The translations under genes and the position numbers were made by a program. Below the pieces are notes generated by a model. It did no database searches, was not told the origin of the DNA, and saw only the letters and a program-made list of their open reading frames with translations. Below are positions 48,701 to 60,600 of a DNA stretch of 64,000 bases, in pieces. The stretch comes from Gymnogyps californianus (lineage: Eukaryota; Chordata; Aves; Accipitriformes; Cathartidae), in the NCBI RefSeq assembly GCF_018139145.2, contig NC_059500.1:55510580-55574579 (forward strand). Reading direction: 5' to 3'. Position 1 is the stretch's first letter; the number at the start of each line of letters is the position of its first letter.

Positions 48701-51700
48701 GTTATCTTTATCTCACGAAGAGGGAAAAAAAGACACTTGAAATTTAAACTGACCTATGTGATCTTCCTCAGGTTAGTGGGTAGAGCAAGGATGTAACCTT
48801 GCAAAGGTTCCTGCTATCCATTCCTCAGCTTAATCTCCTGCACATCTTGTGCAGACAAAAAATAGCAAACCACACTCCCAAAGATGCTGTAAATATTTTA
48901 TTTCTGTTGCAGCTTCAGGAGAACCTGGTCTCTGGCAGCAGACCTCCTTAAAGTACATCTCCCTCTGTAGGTGCCAAATCTTTCTGAGCGTGTGATGCTC
49001 TGTATCTATCCTCTACAGGATCTGCTTCCTGGCAGTGCTCTAAGGATCTGATCCTCCACTTAAGGTCAGGATTCATCCTGTATATAGGCATGCTTGGCGT
49101 ACAGCTGTGGCTATGGCTTTCAAGCACTGCTGCTATTGCGGAAATGAATGGAATTAGTCTCTAGTGAGGGACGCAACTCTTAACCGAGATTCCTGTTGTA
49201 GCGTAAGTGCAACAGCCTGCAGGGAGTTGCTGAGTCATGCACCAAATCTCCCTGTGACAGTGCAGAATGTTGCAGGGAACACGTTAACGAAACACCATTT
49301 AGGGTGAAAAGACTTGTCTTTGTTATCTTCCAGTGGCAGACTAGTGCGAGAATGTTAAAATACTGTATTAAGTTAGTTGTTATAGGGAAGGGAGAAGAAT
49401 GATGCTTCAGAGTTATATGTCCACTAAAATTGAAGTTTGGATAGTATGCATTCAGAAATAATTTTATTTTCCAGTAATGACAATATGCAATATCATGTAA
49501 GAAATGAAATTGAAGAATTGATCTTATTCTTCAAATACAGGATAGCTTCAATATTAAAATTAACATATAAATTTAGCATCAATCTTATTTCCCCCCTCAC
49601 GTCCGCTGAGTAAATACACATAAAGAATGAATCACTGAAACAGTATACTGAGAGAATCAAAGTCATTTTTCAAAGATGTCAGCACAAATGTGAGGTGAGC
49701 CTGTTCACCAAGCATCCAACAAATGTTGCAGAGGTGGCCCTTCAGGCCCATAAGGAGGGCAAGTCGGGGACCCCCGGGGGAGCAGCACAATCACCAGCAA
49801 AGGCAAGGCAGGGGGCAGTTTGGAACAGGACATCCCCGTTGCATTGTGCTTACACCCCACCCTAACTGTTCCCTTATCTACAGGTATGTGAGCTGCTGGA
49901 GAATGTGAGCCTCACATTAGGGCTCTCCACAGCATTCCTCTGAGGGAGAAATTATTATTGTTATTGTTTACGTCATCAGTGGCCTTATCCACCTTGTCAC
50001 AGCTAGAGGTTAATGAGCAGGGATTAAGCAGCGTGAACTATGGGGCAGCAGCCAGCCTCTGCAGAGCACACTGCTCAGGTGTCTGGTGGGCCGGCACCGC
50101 TGCTGATGACAAGCAGAGCCGTGGGCAGAGAGAGCTTCCCGTGGCATTGCCCATTGGTTTTGTGTGCACCCGTGGAGAGTTGACAGTGAAATCACCTGCC
50201 TGACAGGAGAAAAAGCAGCCCCAGGGCACCCCAGAGAGGCACCCGGGCAGCTGCTCAACCAGGAGCAGGAACTGTGCAGAGGGCATGGGGTGAAGCTCTC
50301 TTGCTCCAAGAAAGCCACAGCTGCTCTAGCACCCAAAAAAAAAAAAAAAAAAAAAAAAGGACCCTTTGGTTTCTGGGCTTCAGCATAGACCTCGCCAGGC
50401 TCAAGCCATCTTTCTTGCTGCTTAAATTCATTTTTTCTGCTGGGGGTTTCTGAGCATCAATGCCTCCAGCTTTACCCCTCCTCACCCACACGTCTTCTCT
50501 CCTCCACGGCATGAAGTATTTGCTCCGACGTGGAAATACCCTTTTTTACCACAAGATGGAGCTGGAAAACGCAGGGTTTGGGTGCCGTACCCGCAGGCCT
50601 TCCCCCGGACCCTGGAGCCGTGGGAGAGGATGCTGCACCGCCGCGGGCGCTCTGCAGGCTCAGGACACAGCCCTGCTGCTGCCAGCTGTGGTGACACAGC
50701 TGTCACCGACCCCGGTAAAAGCACGGCCTGAGCCACAATGGGGCACGCCAGCTCTGGGGTGGCCGTTTGCAGACCCCAGCTGGATGGGGCACCCAGGGCT
50801 CCTGCAGAAAAGGGGATCCCTCGCCCCTCGGTTGCCCACGCTGCGAGGGTGGGAGTGGGTGGGCGTCCCCCAACAGCATAGCGAGGGTCTGCGGAACAGG
50901 TCCCAGCACCGTGCGGGCAGAAAGAGGTCCTGCCAACACGCCAAGGGGTCCTTGCTCTGTGGCAGCTAGAAGTTAAAAATTGTATTTGCCTGTAGTGCCA
51001 GCCTGAAAAATACAGCTGGGTGACTAAAGTAATTTCTCACAGATATCGTTGCAGGCCAATCCATATTTTTTTTTAAATTGATCTTCTGGATAGCCAAAAC
51101 ATTGTGTGGTCAAACAAAAACTGCTGTTCAACATCAAAACTGTCATTTTTGATTTTGAACACATTTAGGTTCACTTTATTTAAAAAAAAAAAAAGAAAGA
51201 TAACTGTGAATTGAGCCAAAAGATATTTTATAACACCAGACAAGGATTATTTTAACTTGTTTGCTTTTTCAGAAAACAGTTTATCATCAAAAGAGATCTA
51301 ATTAAAAAAATCATACCACTGAATCTGCTTTTTTCACCACAAGTGTTTAGAGTAATAATAGCTCACTCCACTTTAGCCAAGGGTCACCTTTCTTTGAAAG
51401 ATGTGTCCCAATTCCAAGATGCCAAAATTCTGTTCTTTGAAAACCCACAGGCCATAGTGTGTAAGGTCACTATGAGCTGTCGCAGGCGCCACTGTTTGGT
51501 CTTTCTGCTGGAGATGATTCACCCTCTGTAGCAAAAAAAAAAAAAAATAAAATTCATTCCATGTACAGGGATGCCTATACAAAGGTTTCTGCTGGAGGGA
51601 AATCAGCTTGGTGCGTGAGCTCAAAACCAGAGCTCCTGGGTCTATCTGCTCTTATCTAGCCTTTGACGCTTAATTTCTCCCTGATGTTGGAGCACAGCAT

Positions 51701-53508
51701 TTCACTACCTCATCCCTTTCTGTTTGCAAGATCAAGCCTATTTTACCTATTACTTTTCTCTCTGGAGTGGCTGGAAGATGAATTTGTTTACAAGAGCCAC
51801 ATGAGTGCAGGCAAATCTGTCAGTACAAAACTGTAATTCTGCGTTTATGAAAATTCCAGGTGTTTTCACATTTACACTTCCATAAGGGAAGCTATTTATT
51901 TTCTTTCCTCCCTCCCCCACCTTTATGTCTTGCTCTGTAGCATTACCAACAAATTGCTTTTCTGAACAGGTTGGAAAATTATGCAAGAGAAAGTATCTTT
52001 CTGTTCATTTATCCCCTGTTCATTTATCCCCTAAGGAAAATAAAATCATTATTTTATTCTCCTTTTTTTTGTGCGTGTTCAGTACTCTTATAAAATGCAA
52101 GATTCATTGGGTGCACAAACCTTACAAAATATGAAATGCCAAATGAGAACACAGGCATTCATATCAGCAATGACACCAGAAAACATGCCTGATGTATATT
52201 ACAGCTTTAAAGCCCGTCTGCTTTAGAGTCCAACTTCAGGGCAGCCTCAATTGTTTTTGAGGTGTGGGACTAATCCATACACCTGACAGGCCTGACAGCC
52301 ATTTCATCTGCATTCAGAGGTGTGTTTTGGAAAAGCCAACTGTCAAGCAGATGTGGTCACTTGTGAACGGTTGAAAAAATGGCACTAAAACCTTAACAAA
52401 CTTCTAAGTGGACAATTAATTTAGTGGCATTCCTCATCAGAAGCAATTCCTAATGTTACTCTGACACACATAAGATATGCAGTGTAATCAATGCATGCAA
52501 ACATGCAATAAATTGTTCAAACCATTACTTTTCTAGATTTAGGGAAGTTGCCATTTGGCTAAACATTATTTTAAAGAAATGCCTGCTAATTTCTTTTTTC
52601 TACTTCTACAGTATAGGAAAAAAGATGCTTCTGAAGCCTCGGGAGAGCCTTTTTTTCTGCTTACTGTGACTGTAGCAAGCTCTGCTTTACCCAGCTAAGC
52701 TTGGAAGTGTCTGCAGTACATACTCAAGAGACCTCAGCTTCCCTGATGACAATATTTGCCTAATCTCAGTTGCAAGCTACAAGGCAGGGAAGCAGAACCT
52801 GGACTTGGAAAAAGAGGCTTCCCTTGGCTGCAGTTGCTGGAGCTGGACATTTTAACCCCAACTGGGGACTAATCAGCTCTCTATCTTCAGAAATTTTATT
52901 TGCCCAGTATAAATGACATAAACCAAGATCATCATCTTAGTTTATTTTTCTAGAGTCCTTAGCATGCTACATTAACCTGACAATGCTTAATCTGGTGTTC
53001 ATTTCACAAGACACTTCATGCAATTCACAGCTGTAATTGGTTTTACACTGACATTACACATTTCGACCTAGCCATGGGAAAAGAATAACTCTTAATATTA
53101 TTTCTCTGAAAAGTGTCCAAGCTGGAACGGCACAGAAGCAGCTCATGCTAGTTTCATGTGCATATTTCTTTCTTCTGCCTTTTCTTTCACTGCAAGGATG
53201 ATCACTGGCATAAGATTGTAAGGTCCTTGTTTTAGTCCATTTGCAATTGAACTACGTTTGTTTGATTTCTTATGTCCTGAGGAGTTCTCTCTTATAAAAC
53301 AGCATTCAAGTATTCTAGTTTAACATCCCCATTTTTCTGAGTTAAGGAACAAAGTAGACCTTGGGCTTTTGTTTCCATTACGAGTCTTCCAGAGTCCCAT
53401 AACTGATAGCCGTAAAGTCTTCCTTTGTAACACACACTCAGCACTAAAGCCAGAGTATTGCTATTTGGCATTATCCAGTGAAGTGCAAGAAATTAAATAA
53501 GTTATGTC
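45731..53508. other. DMRT2-DMRT3 intergenic interval, DMRT3 side
   Basis: No gene was recognised. A moderately GC-rich patch at about 50460-50960 has open frames on both strands but no domain. A-runs lie at 50335-50358 and about 51532-51547. An AT-rich block at 52430-52620 with an octamer-like ATGCAAAC looks like a candidate conserved element. Confidence 0.55.
50335..50358 (+). repeat. Poly-A run (24 bases)
   Basis: Homopolymer run. The preceding sequence is not recognisable as a processed gene copy and no flanking target-site duplication was seen. Confidence 0.9.
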
Positions 53509-53514
53509 TTTATT
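53509..53514 (-). terminator. Candidate polyadenylation signal of DMRT3
   Basis: AATAAA on the minus strand lies about 140 bases past the DMRT3 stop. The short 3' UTR this implies is plausible, but further signals downstream, for example near 52936, cannot be excluded. Confidence 0.4.
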
Positions 53515-53651
53515 GCTATAGTACAATACCAAGCAAAGTCACTTTTTAATACAATTGCAAGGGTTTCATAGAGTACATGTCCCTCCTCTTAGGGCCCAGT
53601 AGTTCAGCTGCACTGGACGTATCACTTAGCTATCATGTGTCGAATGTCAGT

Positions 53652-54616
53652 CTAAGAAGATGTGTTGAGTATTCTTGAGTCTGAAGAATCAGACCTTTCA
53701 TCATACTCATCTTCTGTGTAAATCGGTTGCTTAGACACAATAGGACACGCGTCATCAGGGATTGAGATCCTAGGATCTTCTGACGAGCGGGAAGGAAGGA
53801 CAGGTGAGCTTCGGAAAACGCTGGCTGAGTTGCTAGAGAAAGGACTGACATACTGGGACCGCAGCTGGTACTGCTGCTGCAGCGTCATGGTGTTCCACAG
53901 GGTGACATCGTTGGGCAGGAACGGGCTGGACTGGTTTCTTGCCAAAGTGTTCCTCAGCATCAGTGGGTAGCGTGGTGGCTGAGGGAAAGGGTGCTGCAAA
54001 GGTACGGCCAGAGGATTTGGCACAACGTTACTGGAATCAGCAGAGAACCTCAGTGTGTCAGGAACCCTAAATGCTGAGCCCACGGACCACTTAGAAGAGG
54101 AAATAGGGTATGAACTCAGCGTGTGTTCAAAAATGTGCCCATTGGAAGGCAAAACAAGACCATCGGATTCTGCAGAAGTTCTCTCCCCACTGGCCACCGA
54201 AGACCGACTGGACAGGAGAACCTCTACAGCACTCACCAGATCACCACCGCACCCCTTCAGGATCAACTCCAGCACAGTTGGCTTTTGGTTAGGGAAGATC
54301 TTTTTCAAGACTTCAAGCGGAGGTCTGTTGGCTTTCAAACTGAAAGGTAAAGAAACTGTCCCTGAAGGACCTTCTATCAGGAGGTGGTTCTGCTCTGGGT
54401 GGTACTTGGGGCTGTCTGGACGGCTCTCGGTGCTTCCACCATTTTTCTGAACTGCATAACCGACCTCATCCACTGAAACAATTTCAGGGCTTTCAGGGGT
54501 GAAGCAACTTTTGGCTTTAGTCATGTCTGGGGAACTCCTTTGGTCTGTGTCTTTGTCACTGTAGGTCTCGGCATTGTCTGCTCCACTGGCATCACCCAAC
54601 CGCTCCTCATTCATGT
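53652..54616 (-). CDS. DMRT3: DMRT3 exon 2, DMA domain and C-terminus
   Basis: The acceptor TTTGCAG ends at 54617 and the exon opens with AC, which completes Asp147. It encodes 320 further residues and stops with TAG at 53652-53654. A Ser/Asp-rich stretch ([12 protein letters not shown]) leads into [20 protein letters not shown]. The DMA domain follows at about residues 243-282 ([20 protein letters not shown], then the [13 protein letters not shown] helix); this UBA-like domain is shared with DMRTA1, DMRTA2 and DMRT3. After it come conserved family blocks such as [20 protein letters not shown] and [20 protein letters not shown]. The Met at 54614 is internal, not a start. Confidence 0.97.
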
Positions 54617-57600
54617 CTGCAAAGAGAAGGCAGAGAAGTTAACAAAAAACTGAGGCCAAAAGCTTTTACAGACGTTTGAGGATACAGTCTTCTTAAAGTG
54701 AACAGAGCAGGATCCTAGGGGGAAAAAAAGCATTTTTCACAGAGATCCTGCTAAAATTAAGGTCTCTTTGCAACATCTCATGAGAACAAAACTGGAAAAG
54801 AGTAATGCCTGGTCTAAGCATTTTATGCTGCCTTACAGATACCTGTCTCATTCTTCCACGTACAAGAAAAGAAGCAGTGGTGACTTTTCTGCTGCGTCAA
54901 ATATGCTGTATCAATCCTCTCTCACTGGTTACAAGGCAGTAACCACCCAAGTGCAAGCTTTCTCAGAGGAACTTCAGCACTTTCACATCATAATTCCTCA
55001 CTAGCACCATCTCGCTGACTGTGAGCTGAAGATATCCAGAGGGTACTTGGGAGACCAAAATTCCCTCTGCAAGTCCAACAGCATTGGTGGAACCACTCCA
55101 TCATGGCTACTAGCTGAAGGTTAAAGAAGTCTTCAAATAAATCAGTGTATTCTAGTTCTGGCTCTGCAGAAATTGGTTCCTTCCCCAGAAAGAATCACAG
55201 GCTTTTCCTCCAAACCCTGGAGTGCAGCTGATGCCTTGGCCCATTAGAGCGCAGAATCCAGAAAAATATGGTTTGGAGAGGACCTCTGGAAGGCATCTGG
55301 TCCAACCTCCTGTTCAAAGCAGGAGTAACCTAAAATATAGAACAGGTTGCTTATGTCCCTGCTCAGCCGTTTTAAATAATTCCAAGGATCAAGACTCCAC
55401 AACGTCTCTCAGCACTTGTTCCAGGTACCTTGCTTTTTGTGTGCTAAACTAAGAAGGACAAGAGCTGAGTACAGGGCTGAAAACAAGACCGTTGACCATG
55501 CTGTCTCCAGATGGACACCCAAAAATGGTGAGGATACTCCAAATCTCTGGTCACTTTGGTAACACCCGGCCAGAGTATGGAAACCTTTGAAATAAGACTG
55601 CTTGTCAGAAAGAAGAAGAGAAGAAGAAAGGTTGACAGCTTTCACACTTTATGCATGGGGCAGCCGGGGGGGGACGACAATGTACGTGCTTGAGACTGTT
55701 CACAGTTATTTCCCAAGAACGCTATTCTGCTGGCCTTCCTCATACAGCACAATGATGATCTCCCTGGGAAGCATCGATGTCTGGAGAAAGGGTCATTGTC
55801 CGAGCTGCAGCTGACAGAGCCTGCTTTAACTGCACAGGGCAGTGCTTTTGAACACACATATGTGAAAGACCATCTGCAGAAACCAATACAACCAATACAT
55901 CAAGCCCCTGGTGATCAGCCCAACTAGATACAGAAGCTATAAGAAGCAAGCAAAGGTTCCCAAAATGTGCCGATGATCACCCCTGCCCTATCGAGATGGA
56001 ACAAGTTAAAGGTGTGCAAGTGCCTGAGCCTCACCGCTCACCACAGACAGTCCTGCCTCCCTCTCACCCCAGCAATGGGCAGGGCATTTCCCCATGCAGC
56101 AGGCTAAGTTTAGTGTTGAACAGGTCAGCTCGAGACAAACTCTGTTAGTGCAATTTACCCACCTTGAGAAAGGAGTCAGGTTCTGAGCAAGCCTGCACTG
56201 AGCAGGAAGCCACTATGCTCACCAGAATGGGAGCTATAAATAAATATGAGATCCTGGCAGAGCACAGCCTGACAGTCAGCGTGGCAAGGGAGGTTCTCCT
56301 CATGAGGGTGTCTGTGCCAGGCAGAAATGACGGGCCATCCTACAGAGCTGTGGGATGCTGCTAGTTTGGGCTGTGGAAGATGAGCATGGGAGTGGAGCCA
56401 AGGAATACGGATGCCCTTATGAAGATCTTGCCCTTCTCTTTTAGCAGGATAACCTGTTTTGGGTACCCATTTTTATATTGGTTATGCTCTCTGTCCAGTG
56501 CAAATAGGGAAGCCATAACTCTTCATGTAGGTATATTACAGAGAAGGGAACGTATGTATGCTCTTCTTTATACACTCAGTGCATTGGTCTTGCCTTAGCA
56601 GACAGAGGGGAATGCAGGAAATGTTTGCTGGTAGCAAACTGGCAATGTGTATCCTTTTGAGGAGGTGGTAAGATCTCGGCATAGCTTATCCATTATTTGA
56701 AAAAAACTTGAGGCTTACACTACCTTTCCCTCCTAATCCCTTCACATGTTCGTAATCATGCATTTATTAACAAAAGACGGGATGCTAAGAATAATTCACG
56801 TCTGAGTGAATGCGCAATTTATACATCGAAGGCTTACCCGGCAGTCTGAGGACAGCTGATTACCTCTGTCCCTGTCTTGCCAGAGTTAGAGAGTCATTTA
56901 AGGGAGATGATGATCCTAATTTCCACACAAATAGATTGTACTGTGGTATCCAATATTACCAAATGGACCACATGCAGGTAGAGCGTATTTCAGAACTACT
57001 GCACTTTTCCAATGTATCTTTACGGGCTGATAACAAGTACCACTGGGGAGCAAATATATGCTAAAAAAAAAAAAAAAAAAATCAGATTAGATCTTCCTAA
57101 TACACTCCCTGATCCTTACAAATTATTATTGTCCAAGATATTTCAGGTTTGTTCAGTTTTCAGTACCCTTAAAAGTATCCTTATGAGGCTTGGCTAAAAA
57201 TTTTCTTCAAATTCTGAGAACTCATCCCACCGAAGTTTGCATCTTTATCATCAGGAGACTGCACAGATCCCGACTCTCAGCCTTGCACAGGGACAGCCTC
57301 CTCGTACAGCACAGATCACAGCGGTGCATCTCACCAGACTGTTAGACTCGCAGGGTCAGACCCGCAAAACGAGATTTCGGTGACTTAAATCAGATGCTGC
57401 TATTGACAGGAGGAGGATTATCCTCCGTCGGTTAACACCGATTTTGGGCGGTATTACACTTTTTTTCTCTGCCCCTTTGAGAGCATTTCTCGCCGCCGGT
57501 GTCAGGCGTTTTTTCTGGGCATGCTTCAGCCCCGGGCTGCGGCGGTGCGCGCTGTCACACCCCGGGTGCCCCAGCCCGGTGCTGCAGGCGGGTCGGGTGG

Positions 57601-60600
57601 CCGCTGCCTGCTTACCTGGCCGGTTCCAGATGGTTTCCTGCCTGGCAGGTCGTGTTTTGACTATGCTTTTTCCTCGTCTGAACACCACTTCCCCGCCACG
57701 CTCACGGCGCGGGGAGGACCAGGCGGAAAGCGTGCTCCGGGGACTGTCCCCACCTTTTCATGGGGATTGCCGACATCAGGTTTTTCGTTCGTTTAGAGCG
57801 GGCACAAAACAGTAATCGTTAAATAGAAAAAGATTTGGGAAGATACATTATAAATGTCCTTATATGGGCACTGAATTATAGGATTATTGCATGCATGTGT
57901 TAATCCCAAATATCTGTGTTGTCAGGTACAAAAATACTAATTTTGTGTTCAGAATATACAACCCACTGCTCTTAGCCAAAGGTATTTTTTGCACCACTCG
58001 TAAGCTTCACATGAGGATGTTCTAGGCTTTAAGAAAGAAATCTCGTCCTCAGACATTTTTTATGTTTATGGGGTTTGGGTGTTGTGTTTGGGGTTTTTTT
58101 CCCCCACACCTTCTATTTCAAATTGCCTGCATTCAAGTATTCACTTTGCCAGCCCTGAGGAAGCTAAAGAAATTGTTTTCTTATTGATATAAACGATGGG
58201 GAGTATTCATCAAATAATATGCATGCAGAGGAAGATACATACGCACATCTACAGAGGTGCAGTGCAAATACAGATACACATGAAACACAGTACAGTGGGA
58301 GAACCGTGCACGCATTCACGGTAAAATCTACATTAATAAAGCAAGCTGCTACGAATTTGGAGCGATGTATACCCCGATTTTTCCTTGTCTATTTATACAT
58401 TAAGGATCATGAGTCAAATATTGTAAAGGGGCCAAATAGAAGTAAAACGGGTGAGAGAGAGAAGCTGTTCTCCTCAAGTTAATAACTTGTCTGGAAAACT
58501 TGGTCTAATACTTTGGAACCAAATTTGCTTCCTTGATATTCCCACTGCTGACTCTCTGTTAAAACAGCTTGCACTTTGATTGTTAGGACAGCTCTTTCTG
58601 CAACACAGATTTTCTTGGATCCAAAAATATCTGCTATTTTCCCTATTTCTATTATTAGAATGGACTGATACCAGAACTAGCATAAAGCCACATAAAGCTG
58701 AGGTCGTGTAAAACTTACGGGTTTTTTTGTAGGGTTTTGTTGTTGGTTGGTTGGTTTGGGGAGGTTTTGTTTTGGTGATTGTTTGGGGCATTTTTAAATT
58801 ACTTTCACACCAGACTTTCTTCCCTGTCTTCAAAGGTCTAAGGTACTTTGTAGGAGACTAGTCACCGTTCCCAAATTAACACAGAGACTGCTGTGTTCCA
58901 TTAAGAAGCTGGCTCTGAAATTAACAGAAGACTCGATATAGCGTTATATTAATAGTTTGCAAGCCTTGATAACCATTACTAAGACAGAGAAATGTAACAC
59001 GCGCTCATGTGGGAGATGAAAGTTCATGAGCACAGTATCAGGAGGAGGAATTATTCCGGGTTAGCACAGGCAGATGCAACAGGGGTAGTTTCTACGCGCG
59101 TTATTTGCACAGAACAGAACTTTGCAACTGTCCCACCGAAATGACGAATTCTGGCAGGAATAAAAATAAACGAATCTGATTCTACCGTACATCGGGAAAT
59201 ACCTCCTCCGTACCGAAAAAACTTCCAGGAGATTAATGTCCGGGGGGAGGGGGGGGGCTGGAAACGGGGCTGGCTGGGGGACCAAATAATTACATTCTCT
59301 GTTCTGACGACGGTTTTAATCCAGGTAGCAGGGAGAGAGAGAAAAGAAAGAGAAAGCCCTGCCGTTCAGAGCACGCAGGATGGTTGGAAATAAACAGGTT
59401 ATCTGGTTAAACAGTGTCTGGTGGCAGGTGACAGGAGGACCCCCCGAAGAGATAATTTTCCGCTTTGCTCTCACGCATTCCCATGTTCATAAAAGCGGCA
59501 AAAAAAACCCCCTCTGTAACAATCGGAGACCGAGGACCGCCCGGGTGAGGTTTGTGCAACCGGGGCTGCTTCCCGGCACCCCCGGTCCCGGGGTGCCCCG
59601 GCCCCCCAGCCCGGCCTCACCGCGGGCGGGGGTGGGGGCCGGCGCGGCGCCGCGGGCCTTGATTTATGAAGATCTCCGTTATTTCCCCCCCCCCCCCCCC
59701 GTAAAGCTGTTAGCAGAAAGTGCTGACTGGCTGGCAAGGAAGAATTTCTCATCAATACACTTTGATTGTATTTTGCAAACAAAATGCCTGTTGCTTGGTA
59801 ACATTTCACTTGAGCCTGACCTTCCCCAAAAGTTATTGCTATCAGATTCGATTTACACTGTCCTCCCGTGATTACTGTAATCTTTTAAGCTGGGAAGTTC
59901 ATATATCAGGGGGAAGAAAAGTTGGGCGTGCGAGTCAATACCGTTCCTATCCGCCAGATTTATACCCTGCTGGAGAAGTTTATTTGTTTCACTTTCTGGA
60001 AGGAGCCAAGGCGGCTTTTTTTTTTTTCCTTCCTCCTTTTTTTCCCCGGCCTCCCACCCCCTGCCCCCGCCCCTCCGCGCTGTCCCTGCCCCGGCCAAGC
60101 GCCGCCGCGGGTGCGGGGGGCGGAGAGGCTCCGCGCCGCCGGGAGGCTGCGGCCAGGCGGAAATTTGGGGGGCGGAGGGACCCCAAAGCCCCGGCCCTGG
60201 GGAATGGCCGGCGGAACCGGGCGGAGATGCGGGGGACGGGGAGGGACAGAGGGCAGGCAGGCGGTGCCGAGGGCCGGCTAAGGGGAAGCGGGTCCCAGAC
60301 CACCGGCAACCTCGCCACACCGACGGACCCGGCCGTGCTGCCACCTCGGGCCTGGCGTTGGGTCTTCCCCGGAGCTGGAGGAGCAGAGCCCCGTGCTGGG
60401 GCCCCGGCGGACGCCTCCGAGGCCGGGCCGGCTCCATACCCGTGTCCTCGGAGAGAGACCGGCTGGTCCCACTCCCGCACACCGCCCCGCGGGGCTCCGG
60501 CCGCCCGGCAGCGAGCCGTAAGGAGCCGAGCCGTGCGGGAGCCCAGGGTTTGCCATTCCCCGCCCGGGGCACCGGGTAAAATTTCGTCGCAGTCGCCGCT

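Noticed and set aside
50164..50388. Possible processed pseudogene ending in a 24-base A-run
   Set aside because: The sequence before the run matches no gene I recognise and no target-site duplication is visible.
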